The notes below the pieces were generated by a model. That model was given only the letters and a program-made list of their open reading frames with translations. It ran no database searches and was not told where the DNA came from. Positions 1-9,124 of a stretch of DNA of 64,000 nucleotides are shown piece after piece. The DNA is from Aureimonas sp. AU4 (GTDB taxonomy: Bacteria; Pseudomonadota; Alphaproteobacteria; Rhizobiales; Rhizobiaceae): contig NZ_BBWK01000002.1 in the NCBI RefSeq assembly GCF_001463765.1, forward strand, positions 124,001 through 188,000. The letters are read 5' to 3'. The number at the start of each line of letters is the position of its first letter. Positions within the stretch are counted from its first letter, which is position 1. The position numbers were made by a program, and so were the translations under genes.

Positions 1-1468
1 CACCCAAGGCGCAGAGCGAGCCGAACTTCATCGTGTTGCAGAGATCTTCCACGAGTTCGAGATGGCTGGCGGGATCCTGCCCAGCGACGATTCTATCCAT
101 CGTTTCCAACCCGCGCACCGCGCCGACCCGACAGGGCGTGCACTTGCCGCAACTTTCCACGGCGCAGAACTCGAAGGCGAAGCGCGCCTGCCGCAGCATG
201 TCGACCGTATCGTCGAACAAGACGATGCCGGCATGTCCGATCAGCCCGTCGCGCGCGGCGAAGGCCTCGTAATCGAAGACCGTATCGAACAGCGCGCGTG
301 GAAAGTAGGCGCCGAGCGGTCCGCCGACCTGGACGGCCCGGACCGGACGGCCGCTCTGCGTCCCGCCCCCGATTTCCTCCACGATCTCCCCGAGGGTCAG
401 CCCGAACGGAGCCTCGAAAAGGCCGCCGAAGCGCACGTTGCCGGCAATCTGGAGCGGCATGGTTCCGCGCGACCGACCCGTCCCCATCGCCTGGTAGGCT
501 TGCGCTCCCGCACGGAAGATCTCGGGGACGCTTGCGAGGGTCACGACGTTGTTCACGACCGTCGGGCACCCGAACAACCCTTTGTGCGCCGGCAGCGGCG
601 GCTTGGCGCGGACCTGCCCGCGCTTGCCTTCGAGGCTGTCAAGAAGCGCCGTTTCCTCGCCGCAGACATAGGCCCCTGCCCCGACTCGGATCTCGACCTC
701 GAAGGCGCGATCCGTTCCAAGTAGAGACGGACCGAGAACGCCCGCCCGCTCTGCCGCCGCGACGGCGCGGGACATGACGTCGATGGCAACCGGGTACTCC
801 GAGCGAAGGTAGACGTAGCCTTTCGTGGCGCCCGTCGCGACACCCGCGATCGCCATCCCTTCCAGCAGGCAAAACGGATCGCCTTCCATGAGCATGCGAT
901 CGGCGAAGGTGCCGGAGTCCCCCTCGTCCGCGTTTGCCACGATATAGCGCCGCGATCCCGGCGCTTCGGAAACGGTCTTCCACTTCACGCCCGTCGGAAA
1001 ACCGGCTCCGCCGCGACCTCGCAGTCCCGAGCGCGTGACCTCGCCCAATGCCTCGTCGGGCGTCATCTCGAGCGCGCGGCGCAGCCCCGCCCAGCCCCCG
1101 TGCCGCTCGTACTCCGTGAGATCTAGCGGATCGATCACGCCGCAGCGGCGGAAGGTATGGCGCGTCTGACGTGCAAGGAACGGATGCGCCTCCGGGTCGC
1201 CGATGCGTTTGGGATGGTCGGCGGTCGCGAGAAGTACGGACAGAAAGGCCGCATCGACGTCGCTCGGATCGACCGGGCCGTACCCGACGCGACCGTTATC
1301 CGTCTCCACCTCGACGAGAGGTTCCAGCCAGGCCATGCCGCGCGAGCCGTTGCGCACGACCGTGACCGCTTCGCCGGCTTCGACGGACAGACGAACGATC
1401 GTGTGCGCGATCTCGTCCGCGCCACAGGCGACGGCGAAGGAGTCGAGCGGCACGAAGATCCGGATCAT
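1..1468 (-). CDS. fdsB: NAD-dependent formate dehydrogenase beta subunit (NuoF-like), 3' end cut by window
   Basis: This is the flavin/NADH-binding beta subunit of a soluble NAD-dependent formate dehydrogenase, which passes electrons from formate oxidation to NAD+. About 489 codons are visible and the C-terminus runs off the left edge. An N-terminal thioredoxin-like extension of about 100 residues is followed by the NuoF core: a GRGGAGFPTG FMN/NADH loop, NADEGDSGTF, PTVVNNVV, and a C-terminal ESCGKCTPCR cluster that binds 4Fe-4S. The ATG at 1468 overlaps the fdsG stop in an ATGA junction, so the two are translationally coupled. NuoF of complex I is the alternative, but the fused N-terminal domain and the two-gene fdsGB order favour Fds. 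The molybdenum alpha subunit would lie outside the window. Confidence 0.9.
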   Translation of the reverse strand, partial: MIRIFVPLDSFAVACGADEIAHTIVRLSVEAGEAVTVVRNGSRGMAWLEPLVEVETDNGRVGYGPVDPSDVDAAFLSVLLATADHPKRIGDPEAHPFLARQTRHTFRRCGVIDPLDLTEYERHGGWAGLRRALEMTPDEALGEVTRSGLRGRGGAGFPTGVKWKTVSEAPGSRRYIVANADEGDSGTFADRMLMEGDPFCLLEGMAIAGVATGATKGYVYLRSEYPVAIDVMSRAVAAAERAGVLGPSLLGTDRAFEVEIRVGAGAYVCGEETALLDSLEGKRGQVRAKPPLPAHKGLFGCPTVVNNVVTLASVPEIFRAGAQAYQAMGTGRSRGTMPLQIAGNVRFGGLFEAPFGLTLGEIVEEIGGGTQSGRPVRAVQVGGPLGAYFPRALFDTVFDYEAFAARDGLIGHAGIVLFDDTVDMLRQARFAFEFCAVESCGKCTPCRVGAVRGLETMDRIVAGQDPASHLELVEDLCNTMKFGSLCALG

Positions 1469-1884
1469 CGACGAAGCTCCGCCGCGAGTTCCACCACTTT
1501 CGCTTCGTCGAGGCGAGCAAGGATTCGCCCGTCGACCATGGCGCTCGGGCCGATCGCGCACAGGCCGAGGCAGTAGCACGCTTCGAGCGACACGGCTCCA
1601 TCGGCCGTTTCACCTCCGACGCGAATGCCCAGCTCGCTTTCGAAACAGGCCGCGATCCTGTCGCCGCCTCGCGCTTGGCACGCCTCCGCGCGACACAGCT
1701 TGACCTGCCGCGCCGCGCCCGGCCGCATGCGGAAATCATGGTAGAAGCTGACGACGCCGAAAACCTCCGCACGCGACAGGTTCAGCTCAGCCGAGACCAC
1801 CCGAATGGCGTCCTCGCCGATAAAGCCGTAGCGACCCTGCAGCGCCTGGAGAATGGGAAGCAGCGGCCCCTCGATGTGGCTCAT
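1465..1884 (-). CDS. fdsG: Formate dehydrogenase gamma subunit (NuoE-like 2Fe-2S)
   Basis: This 139-residue protein is of the NuoE/thioredoxin-like ferredoxin type and is the gamma subunit of NAD-dependent formate dehydrogenase. The 2Fe-2S ligand pattern is visible as LCRAEAC (C-x4-C) and later CYCLGLC (last two Cys as C-x3-C). The N-terminus carries the helical NuoE segment with YGFIGEDAI. It is the first gene of the visible operon and its stop overlaps the fdsB start by 4 bp. No LysR-type fds activator is seen upstream: the next gene is a divergent terC. The start ATG at 1884 is the first in frame giving the family's usual N-terminus. Confidence 0.88.
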   Translation of the reverse strand: MSHIEGPLLPILQALQGRYGFIGEDAIRVVSAELNLSRAEVFGVVSFYHDFRMRPGAARQVKLCRAEACQARGGDRIAACFESELGIRVGGETADGAVSLEACYCLGLCAIGPSAMVDGRILARLDEAKVVELAAELRR

Positions 1885-2176
1885 CGAGCGGACGATGCCG
1901 GTCGCCTCGTCCCGGTCGAAAGTCGTGTTTCCCAGCGCCGCCTCCCGTGCGTTCGTCCCGGCAGCTTAGAACCGCTCTCGATCGTGCCGCAACGCCCGAA
2001 CCCGACACGAGCGCGGTTGAAACCGACAATCGCACGCTCGGGCAATCTGCAGCAGCAGGCATTCGTCACGCCCGCGTGATCGAATGGCGGTCGCCGAGAA
2101 CGAAAATTTGGTCGACAAACCGGCCTTCGTGATCGAAGAGGGCGCACACCTTTCCCTCACCCGGACCGCGCCCCTT

Positions 2177-2842
2177 ATGACCGAAGCCTTCCTCACGGCC
2201 GAGCTGGCTGCGCTCCTTCAGGTCCTCTTCATCGACGTCGTTCTGGCGGGAGACAATGCGGTCGTGGTCGGCATGGCTGCGGCGGGCGTCGATCCGGCCA
2301 TCCGCCGCCGGGTCATCTTCTGGGGCATTGGCGGCGCGGTGATCCTGCGCATCCTCTTCGCGCTCGTGGCCGTCCAGCTTCTGGCGATCGTCGGATTGAC
2401 GCTGGCGGGCGGCATTCTTCTCCTTTGGGTCTGCTGGAAGATGTTCCGCGAGATCCGCGCGGGAGCGCACGAGGACGAGGAAGCGGCGGCGCTTGCGAAC
2501 GCCTCGAAGCAGCACAAGACCTTCGGTCAGGCCATGCTGCAGATCATCATCGCCGATGTCTCGATGTCGCTCGACAACGTTCTGGCGGTCGCCGGCGCGG
2601 CGCAGGAGCATGTCGAGGTGCTCGTCGTCGGGCTGCTCATCTCCGTCGTGCTGATGGGCGCGGCCGCCACGCTGATCGCCAACGTCCTCAACAAGTACCG
2701 CTTCATCGCCTGGATCGGTCTTGCCGTGATCCTGTTCGTCGCCCTGCGCATGATCTATCATGGCTGGGACGAGGTGGCGTGCCACGTCCAGTTCCTGTCG
2801 AGCTACTGCACGGCCGTTCCCGCCGCAGGAGTCGCGCCTTGA
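2177..2842 (+). CDS. TerC family integral membrane protein (YjbE-type)
   Basis: This is a roughly 221-residue polytopic membrane protein of the TerC/YjbE group, whose characterised members export manganese or other metals. It shows the paired acidic intramembrane motifs of the family: VLAGDNAVV near residue 20 and SMSLDNVLA near residue 130. About seven hydrophobic segments are separated by one charged loop (HEDEEAAAL). The ATG at 2177 was chosen over one at 2084 because the extra 31 residues are polar and the family starts just before the first membrane helix. The stop codon overlaps the queF start. I looked for a yybP-ykoY manganese riboswitch in 1885-2176 and saw no convincing one. Confidence 0.85.
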   Translation: MTEAFLTAELAALLQVLFIDVVLAGDNAVVVGMAAAGVDPAIRRRVIFWGIGGAVILRILFALVAVQLLAIVGLTLAGGILLLWVCWKMFREIRAGAHEDEEAAALANASKQHKTFGQAMLQIIIADVSMSLDNVLAVAGAAQEHVEVLVVGLLISVVLMGAAATLIANVLNKYRFIAWIGLAVILFVALRMIYHGWDEVACHVQFLSSYCTAVPAAGVAP

Positions 2843-3300
2843 GCGATATCGCCAGCCTGACCCAGCTCGGAGCGGAGGCCCGCCCCGCCGGGCGCCCCGA
2901 GGATGCGGTTCTCGAGACTGTGCCGTTCGGTCACGGCGACGGACCGCCGACGCTCGTGCGGCTGACGGCCCCCGAGTTCACCTCGCTTTGTCCCGTCACC
3001 GGCCAGCCCGACTTCGCGCATCTCGTCGTCGATTACGTGCCGGACCGCCGCCTCGTTGAGTCGAAGTCCTTCAAGCTCTTCCTTGTCAGCTACCGCAACC
3101 ACGGCGCCTTCCACGAGGACTGCACGGTGTCGATCGCGAAGCGGCTCGTCGTTGCGATGGAGCCGCGCTGGCTGCGTATCGGCGCCTACTGGTATCCGCG
3201 CGGCGGCATTCCGATCGACGTCTTCTGGCAGACCGGCACGACGCCCGACGGTCTGTTCATTCCCGATCAGGGGGTTCCGCCCTATCGCGGACGCGGCTAA
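2839..3300 (+). CDS. queF: NADPH-dependent 7-cyano-7-deazaguanine reductase
   Basis: QueF reduces preQ0 to preQ1 in queuosine tRNA modification. The 153-residue product is the short, single-domain type. It shows the nucleophile motif [11 protein letters not shown], the QueF signature VESKSFKLF that binds NADPH, and NHGAFHEDC. The start is a TTG at 2839 that overlaps the terC stop (TTGA), giving translational coupling. No ATG or GTG start was found that would preserve the family N-terminus. Clustering with terC and ribBX is likely operonic rather than functional. Confidence 0.92.
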   Translation: MSDIASLTQLGAEARPAGRPEDAVLETVPFGHGDGPPTLVRLTAPEFTSLCPVTGQPDFAHLVVDYVPDRRLVESKSFKLFLVSYRNHGAFHEDCTVSIAKRLVVAMEPRWLRIGAYWYPRGGIPIDVFWQTGTTPDGLFIPDQGVPPYRGRG

Positions 3301-3310
3301 GCCGTCGCGG

Positions 3311-4456
3311 ATGGAAGCGCGGGAATCGATGATGGAACTGGACAGGGTCGAGGATGCGATCGCCGCGATCGCGGCAGGTGAACTGGTCGTCGTCGTCGAC
3401 GATACGGACCGGGAAAACGAAGGCGACCTCATCATGGCGGCCTCCAAGGCGACGCCGGAGAAGATCGCGTTCATGATCCGCCATACCAGCGGCATCCTGT
3501 GCGTGCCGATGACGGCCGAGCGTGCGGAGCGGCTCAACCTGCCTCCCATGGTCGCCAACAATCTCGATCCGATGCGCACGGCCTTCACGGTCTCCGTGGA
3601 CTACCGCGTGGGCATGACGACGGGCATCTCGTCCGAGGAGCGTGCAAATACGGCGCGCGCGCTCGTCAACGACAACGTCGCTCCCGCCGACTTCATTCGC
3701 CCGGGGCACATGTTCCCCCTGATCGCCCGCGAGGGTGGGGTTCTGACGCGCTCGGGTCATACCGAGGCGGGCGTCGATCTCGCTCGCCTGGCAGGACTGC
3801 CCCCGGCGGGCATTCTCGCCGAGGTCGTGAACGACGACGGCACGGTAAAGCGTCTGGCCGAGTTGATTCCGTTTGCGAAGGAGCATGGTCTCAAGATCGT
3901 GTCGATCGAGGACATGATCTCCTACCGCATCCGCCGCGAGAGCTTCGTGCGCCGTGTGCGTGACGACGCGGCGACGATCGGCGGCCTGCCCGCACGTGTG
4001 CTCGTCTACCAGACGCCGTTCGACGACGTGCAGCATGTAGTTGCGGTGTTCGGCGATGTGCGGACGGCCGAGCGGGTTCCAGTGCGGATCTATCGCGAGC
4101 AGCCGGTCGAGGAACTGCTGCGCAAGCCGGGGACGCGCAACTGGGTGGATATCGCGACCGACCATATACGTACGAAGGGTCGCGGCATTCTCATGCTTCT
4201 GCGCAACGCGCAGATCGACGACTATGACGTGACGGAACTCGCTGCCAACGTGAATGCGGCTGGCGTCGCCGATGGCGAGCGTCACGGCAGCGCCCGGGTG
4301 CGCTCGCAGCGTTGGCGCGAGGTCGGGGTGGGCGCCCAGATTCTGCGCGATCTCGGCGTGCGATCGATCGACGTTCTTACCTCGCACGAGCGGGCCTATG
4401 TCGGCTTGAGCGGCTTCGGAATCGAGATCGCCGGGACGACACTCCTTCAGGACTGA
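3311..4456 (+). CDS. ribB: 3,4-dihydroxy-2-butanone 4-phosphate synthase with degenerate RibA domain (RibBX type)
   Basis: The N-terminal ~200 residues form RibB, which makes the four-carbon riboflavin precursor from ribulose 5-phosphate. Signatures are DDTDRENEGDLI, HTSGILCVPM and RSGHTEAGVDLARLAG. The C-terminal ~170 residues align with GTP cyclohydrolase II in outline, but the zinc-binding cysteines (C-x10-C-x-C in active RibA) are absent, so this half is probably not a cyclohydrolase. This matches the RibBX variant known in Proteobacteria. The start could be 3311, 3329 or 3332 (ATGs close together); 3311 is the longest. It follows queF by 10 bp and is probably cotranscribed. GTP cyclohydrolase II must be encoded elsewhere. 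Confidence 0.88.
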   Translation: MEARESMMELDRVEDAIAAIAAGELVVVVDDTDRENEGDLIMAASKATPEKIAFMIRHTSGILCVPMTAERAERLNLPPMVANNLDPMRTAFTVSVDYRVGMTTGISSEERANTARALVNDNVAPADFIRPGHMFPLIAREGGVLTRSGHTEAGVDLARLAGLPPAGILAEVVNDDGTVKRLAELIPFAKEHGLKIVSIEDMISYRIRRESFVRRVRDDAATIGGLPARVLVYQTPFDDVQHVVAVFGDVRTAERVPVRIYREQPVEELLRKPGTRNWVDIATDHIRTKGRGILMLLRNAQIDDYDVTELAANVNAAGVADGERHGSARVRSQRWREVGVGAQILRDLGVRSIDVLTSHERAYVGLSGFGIEIAGTTLLQD

Positions 4457-4577
4457 GGGGTTGCGCGGGCGACAGTGCGTCGCCTGTCGAACGACTTCAC
4501 GCGCCTCCGATGCGGCGTCATGTCGAGCCTCATGGAAGGGCGGCCGTTCCGGTGCCGCCGCCTTGGAGTAGCTCGGC

Positions 4578-5439
4578 ATGGCGTCCGCATCGCAATCCAC
4601 TCTCGCGCCGCTGCGCATTGAACGCGTCGCTCTCGCCGTCCGAGACGTCGAGCGTATGTCGGACTTCTATCGATCCGTGCTCGGGCTGGAGAATGTCGCC
4701 TCGACCGATGACGGTTTGAGACTCGGCGCGGGAGGGCACGGCTTTCTCGAGCTTCAACGACGACCGAACGCACGCATGGTGCAGGCGAGCGCCGCAGGAT
4801 TGTTCCACACGGCCTTCCTCCTGCCGTCTCGAGCCGATCTCGGGCGCTGGCTCCATCATGCGTTCGCGTTGGGCGTTCAGCTTGAAGGCGCCTCCAACCA
4901 TGGCGTCAGCGAGGCGGTCTACCTTTCGGACCCGGAGGGGAACGGTATCGAGATCTACGTCGATCGCCCCGTGGCGCTCTGGCCCCTAGAAAGCGGCGAG
5001 TTGCGCATGACGACGGAGCGACTGGCGATCGAGACCGTCCTGGCTGCAGCGGGCTCGACCGTGTGGGATGGTGTGCCGGAGGGTTACGTCGATCGGGCAT
5101 GTCCATCTGCGCGTCGGCGATCTCGCAGCGGCGACCCGCTTCTATCGGGACGTCATCGGGCTGGATCTGATGGTGCAGTTGCCGAGCGCTTCCTTCCTCT
5201 CGTCCGGAGGCTATCACCACCATATCGCGGTCAACGTCTGGCATAGCCGCGGGAGCGGATATCGTTCGAACGACGAGGCAGGCTTGGCCGAGGTCGAGTT
5301 GCACGCTCGCGACAGGGCGGCCGTCGAGAATGCGTTCGAACGTGCTCTGGAAGCCGGATTAGGGCCCGTCCATGCCGACGCGGGGTTCCGCGTGGCCGAT
5401 CCGTCCGGCAACCGGATCCGGATCGCGAGAGACGACTGA
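4578..5439 (+). pseudogene. VOC-family extradiol dioxygenase (CatE-like), interrupted by a frameshift
   Basis: Two VOC domains are encoded in different frames. Frame 1 from ATG 4578 gives the first domain (RIERVALAVRDVERM, then EAVYLSDPEGNGIEIYVDRP) and a linker ending GVPEG. The second domain continues in the +1 frame as TSIGHVHLRVGDLAAATRFY and ends at 5439 with VADPSGNRIRI. Removing one T of the TT at 5084-5085 restores a single ORF of 286 residues, the usual length of COG2514 dioxygenases such as CatE. The break is therefore a one-base insertion: a real pseudogene, a sequencing error, or less likely programmed frameshifting. Both domains otherwise look well conserved, so the event is recent or artefactual. 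Confidence 0.8.
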
Positions 5440-5441
5440 TC

Positions 5442-6077
5442 TCAGACGATGCCGAGGCCGACATCGTGCGCGCTCGCGCTCCGCGGATGGATCTCGTTCC
5501 ACCACCGGCGCGCGGGAGACGGGCCGATCCTATCGCGAGCCGGTCGGCCCCGCAGACCCTCCGCCAGGATCGCGGCATCAGGCCAGCGGCCGTAGCCGCT
5601 TCCGATATTGATGTGACCCGCGGCGCCCAGATCGATCAATGCCGAGCCCCATATCCCTGCATGCTCCTCGGCTCGTTCGAATTTCATGAACGGATCGTTG
5701 CGGCTGGCGACGACGATGGAGGCAAAAGGAAGTGTCCGGCTCGTACCGACATCGAAGTCGGCGGCTGTGGGATGCGATCTCGTGAGACTCGAGACATCGG
5801 CCGGCGCCACCAGGAGAGCGCCACCGACATGACTAGCGGAGGGGCGTTGGGAGAGTGCTCCGACCAAAGCGCAGCCGAGACTGTGAGCCACAAGAATGAC
5901 GCCGGGCGCGCTGGCCGCGATGCGCGCCTCGAGCGCGTGCAGCCAGTCCGTCAGGCGAGGCCGCGCCCAGTCTTCCTGATCAACGAGCTCAGCACCCGCA
6001 TCTTCATGCGCCCAGAAATGCTGCCAGTGACCTTCGGGGGAACCGTTCAGTCCCGGAACGATCAGTGTCTGAATCAT
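5442..6077 (-). CDS. RBBP9/YdeN-family alpha/beta hydrolase
   Basis: This 211-residue cytoplasmic serine hydrolase is of the RBBP9/YdeN family. The N-terminus has the strand and oxyanion region LIVPGLNGSPEGHWQ. The nucleophile elbow is AHSLGCAL, the acid is in SRNDPF, and the catalytic His lies in GAAGHINIGSGYG near the C-terminus. All three triad residues are present, so it should be active, but its substrate is unknown. It is convergent with the VOC pseudogene, with two bases between the stop codons. No operon partner is apparent. Confidence 0.85.
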   Translation of the reverse strand: MIQTLIVPGLNGSPEGHWQHFWAHEDAGAELVDQEDWARPRLTDWLHALEARIAASAPGVILVAHSLGCALVGALSQRPSASHVGGALLVAPADVSSLTRSHPTAADFDVGTSRTLPFASIVVASRNDPFMKFERAEEHAGIWGSALIDLGAAGHINIGSGYGRWPDAAILAEGLRGRPARDRIGPSPARRWWNEIHPRSASAHDVGLGIV

Positions 6078-6178
6078 CGTCGGCTCCGCGCTCCGCTAAA
6101 GGTCGGACCGAACATAGCCATGGAAGCTTGGGCGCGGAAAATACAGCTTACCAAATTGCTAGACTGAAGCGGAATGAA

Positions 6179-6637
6179 CTATCCGGCGACGGCGATTTCC
6201 CGAAACTCGAGCTCCTGACCGGCCGGATCGCTCGCGGCATCCGCCAGGGTCTTGTCGTCGAGGACCGCCGAAATGGCGTTGCGAACCTCCAGCATCATGC
6301 GACGGACCGCACAGGCTCGTTCATCGCGACAGTCGTCGCAGCGCCGATAGGCTGTGCGGCTGGCACAGGGGATGGGCGCCAGGGGGCCATCAAGCACGCG
6401 GAGAATATGACCGATGCGGATTTCCGTCGGGGACCGGGCAAGAAGGTAGCCGCCTCCCCGCCCCTTGCGGGCTTGGATCATGCCCGCCATCCGAAGGTCG
6501 GCCAGGATGGCGTCGAGGAACTTCTTGGAAATGTTGTGGGCAGACGCGATCTCCTCCGACAGGGCGCGCTCGCCTTCGGGCAGACGCGCCAGATGCAGCA
6601 TGGCCTTGAGGCCGTACTTGCCCTTCATGGTCAGCAT
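6179..6637 (-). CDS. Rrf2-family transcriptional regulator (cysteine-rich, Fe-S type)
   Basis: This is a winged-helix Rrf2-family repressor of 152 residues. The DNA-binding part begins MLTMKGKYGLKAML, with the recognition-helix region ISKKFLDAILADLR and wing GRGGGYLLAR. The sensor half contains four cysteines spaced C-x8-C-x2-C-x5-C (PIPCAS..RRCDDC..ACAVR), consistent with a 2Fe-2S or similar cluster sensing oxygen, NO or iron status. Its spacing does not match IscR exactly, so I do not name it. It lies downstream of, and on the same strand as, the metal ATPase gene (108 bp gap) and could regulate it or be cotranscribed. Confidence 0.85.
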   Translation of the reverse strand: MLTMKGKYGLKAMLHLARLPEGERALSEEIASAHNISKKFLDAILADLRMAGMIQARKGRGGGYLLARSPTEIRIGHILRVLDGPLAPIPCASRTAYRRCDDCRDERACAVRRMMLEVRNAISAVLDDKTLADAASDPAGQELEFREIAVAG

Positions 6638-6745
6638 GCAGATGACTTCCGCTCACGCCGGGTCGAACGACCCGTCGCGTAGATAAGGGAACCGTCTCCG
6701 CAGTGCCAGCTTGGCGCGGACGAGAAGTGCCGCTCCTCGCCTGTC

Positions 6746-8683
6746 TCAGACCTTGAGCGCGCGGAGGGCGTTGGCGATAGCCGCCACGTCGATCGCCTCC
6801 TGCAGCAGCGCGCCTTCCACCGGTCCAAGCCAACCGAGGGCAGCCGCCACCATGCCCGCCGTCGACAGGACGATTCCAATGACGACGCTTTGCAGAGCGA
6901 TGCGGCGCGTGCGGGTTCCGATTTCTATCAGATCGGCCAGACCGTCGAGACTGTCGCGCAGCAGGATGACGTCGGCGGCCTCGGCGGAAGCGGCTGCGCC
7001 CTTGGCCCCGAGCGCGACACCCAGATCGGCGGCAGCCAGGGCCGGCGCATCGTTCACGCCGTCTCCAACCATCATCACCGGGCCGTGCGCCTTTTCCTCT
7101 TCCACGAGCGCGACCTTGCCTTCCGGCGGCAGGTCGGCGGCCAGCCGATCGAGGCCAAGCCGGGCGGCCATCGCCTCGGCGACGTCCCGGTGGTCCCCTG
7201 TCGCCAGGACGATCCGCCGAATTCCGGATGCCCGCAGGCGCGCAAGAACCGTGTCGAGACCCGCACGCAGCGTATCGCGCAGCAGGATCGTCCCCACGCC
7301 GCGACCATCTTGCGAGAGCGCGACGGTCAAGGTACCGGGCGACGTACCTGACGCAGCGTGAACGACTTCGCCGGCATCCGGCAACGCGAAGCGTGGTTGT
7401 CCGATACGCAGCCGCCGGCCGCACACCGTACCTTCGATGCCCTCGCCCCCCACCTCCTTCGCCTCGCTTGGCAACGCGAGCGGCAGGGCCCGTCGATTGG
7501 CGGCACGAACGATGGCCTGGGCGACGGGATGCTGCGAGGCCTGATCGAGGCTGGCACCGAGCCGGAGCACCTCGTCTTCAGTCCAGCCTTCGGCGGCGTC
7601 GATGTGCGTCACCGATACGGAGCCTTGCGTCAGTGTGCCGGTCTTGTCGACGACGAGCGTCCGCATTCGCCCGCAGGCTTCCAGCGCGCCGCCTCCCTTG
7701 ACCATGACGCCGGCGCCGGCCGCCCGAGAGATACCGGCGACGATCGCGATAGGAACGGCGAGGATGAGCGGACAGGGCGTTGCGACGACCAGGACCGCAA
7801 CGGCGCGGATCGGATCTTGGGACGCCGCCCAGGCGATAGCGGAAAGGACCAGCGTCGCCGCCATGAAGCCCAGGGCGTATCGGTCGGCCAAACGGGTCGA
7901 GGGCGCCCGCCTTTCGAGCGCTTCACTCACGAGGCGCACGATCCCGGCGTAGGTGCTGCGCGCGGCCGGTTCGCTGGCGACGAGATCGAACGGGGCACCG
8001 GCGTTGGTCGTCCCGCTCATGACGCTCTCGCCGTCGCGATGCAGGACCGGCAGGGATTCGCCCGTCACCGCAGCTTCGTCGAGGAGCGCACGGCCCGAAA
8101 CCCAGCCATCGACGGGGAGCACGTCCCCCAGGCGTATGAGAAGCCGGTCGTTGACTGCGACCTGTTCGATCGGAACGGCTGCGAGGCGTCCACTGGTATA
8201 GCGCAGCACGATGTGCGGCACGCGCGCAAGAAGCGCTCTCAGTTCTCGATCGGCCCGGCCGGACGCGTAGCTCTCGAGCGTCTGCCCGCCCGCGTACATC
8301 AGCGCCACGACGGCTGCCGCGAGCGCTTCGCCGACCGCAAGGGCCCCGGCCATCGACAGGGCGGCAACGAGGTCGAGGCCGACATCCCCTTGCCGGAGGC
8401 TGCGGCCGATCTGCCATAACAACGCCGCCAGCACGGGAGCGACGCCGATCGTCCAAGCGAGATCAGCCAGTCGATCGGCTCCGCCGAGTCTGGCCGCTAA
8501 ACCGCCCGACAGTCCCAGCAGTGCAATGGCCATCAGGACGAAGGCCGGGCGGCGCCAGCGTGGCTTCGCTGCGGATCGCGCGGCCTTGGGCGGAAGGACC
8601 TTCGCCGCCCGACTGTCCGGCGGCGCGGGCTCGGATCCCCGAACGCGGCCATCGAGGAGGCGGTCGGAAGGAGCCGCGTGCAT
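6746..8683 (-). CDS. P1B-type heavy-metal translocating ATPase (TPC motif, no N-terminal HMA domain)
   Basis: This inner-membrane metal-pumping ATPase has 645 residues. Core motifs are the actuator TGES at 207-210, the ion-pathway TPCP at 302-305 in place of CPC, the phosphorylated Asp in DKTGT at 346-350, HP in SQHPVAQA, and GDGVNDAP near the hinge. No N-terminal CxxC metal-binding (HMA) domain is present; the first ~40 residues are basic and unstructured. The TPC motif places it outside the classical Cu (CPC), Zn/Cd (CPC+K) and Co (SPC) groups; TPC pumps have been linked to nickel or iron, so the substrate is uncertain. It is probably in one transcription unit with the small gene just upstream on the same strand (22 bp). 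Confidence 0.88.
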   Translation of the reverse strand: MHAAPSDRLLDGRVRGSEPAPPDSRAAKVLPPKAARSAAKPRWRRPAFVLMAIALLGLSGGLAARLGGADRLADLAWTIGVAPVLAALLWQIGRSLRQGDVGLDLVAALSMAGALAVGEALAAAVVALMYAGGQTLESYASGRADRELRALLARVPHIVLRYTSGRLAAVPIEQVAVNDRLLIRLGDVLPVDGWVSGRALLDEAAVTGESLPVLHRDGESVMSGTTNAGAPFDLVASEPAARSTYAGIVRLVSEALERRAPSTRLADRYALGFMAATLVLSAIAWAASQDPIRAVAVLVVATPCPLILAVPIAIVAGISRAAGAGVMVKGGGALEACGRMRTLVVDKTGTLTQGSVSVTHIDAAEGWTEDEVLRLGASLDQASQHPVAQAIVRAANRRALPLALPSEAKEVGGEGIEGTVCGRRLRIGQPRFALPDAGEVVHAASGTSPGTLTVALSQDGRGVGTILLRDTLRAGLDTVLARLRASGIRRIVLATGDHRDVAEAMAARLGLDRLAADLPPEGKVALVEEEKAHGPVMMVGDGVNDAPALAAADLGVALGAKGAAASAEAADVILLRDSLDGLADLIEIGTRTRRIALQSVVIGIVLSTAGMVAAALGWLGPVEGALLQEAIDVAAIANALRALKV

Positions 8684-8704
8684 TCGACGGCCTTTCCCTT
8701 CGCG

Positions 8705-9016
8705 TTACGCCGCCTTGAGGTGGCCGGGCGCGGTGTACGGCATGGATCCGACGGCGGCAGCCGCCGCAAGCGGCGCGTGATCGCTCGGCAGGCTGCGGCG
8801 CAGCACGCGCTTGCAGAGATAACCGGTCGCGAAGGGACGATGGATCACGACCAGGACGCGGTGCCCCATCCTCTGGACGCGGTCGGCATCGAGCACGGCG
8901 CAACGCAGGGCTTCAAGCCGGCTCGCGAAGCGACCGTTACGCATGGAGCAGCATTCGACCGTCCAGTGACCGTCCTCTATCGGCTTCACGCAATATGTCA
9001 GGTAGGCAATTTGCAT
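8705..9016 (-). CDS. Small conserved hypothetical protein, paralogue of the gene at 24526
   Basis: This 103-residue protein has a family resemblance to short DUF2188-like proteins. Residues 3-57 (YLTYCVKPIEDGHWTVE.. GRFASRLEALRCA.. VQRMGHRVLVVIHR) align closely with the N-terminal ~60 residues of the protein at 24526. Shared features are Y-x-V-x-P, a central WT, an R-x-x-ALRCA stretch and GH-x-V...IHR. The ATG at 9016 has GAGG eight bases upstream; a longer frame to 9208 is unlikely. A perfect Fnr box lies about 108 bp upstream, so it probably starts a low-oxygen transcript that continues into the metal ATPase. The C-terminal ~40 residues have no recognised motif. Molecular function unknown. 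Confidence 0.7.
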   Translation of the reverse strand: MQIAYLTYCVKPIEDGHWTVECCSMRNGRFASRLEALRCAVLDADRVQRMGHRVLVVIHRPFATGYLCKRVLRRSLPSDHAPLAAAAAVGSMPYTAPGHLKAA

Positions 9017-9124
9017 GGTGGGATCCTCGCGCGTCGCGAGGCCGGCTCGAAGCATCGCCGGCCAGCCTCGCCATCGCTCGAACAGCGACGGCCGTAGATT
9101 TGAGGCTGGACCGCAGCGGGTCGT

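Noticed and set aside
1885-2176. Possible yybP-ykoY manganese riboswitch before terC
   Set aside because: The conserved loop motifs of the class were not found by eye; a covariance-model search would decide.
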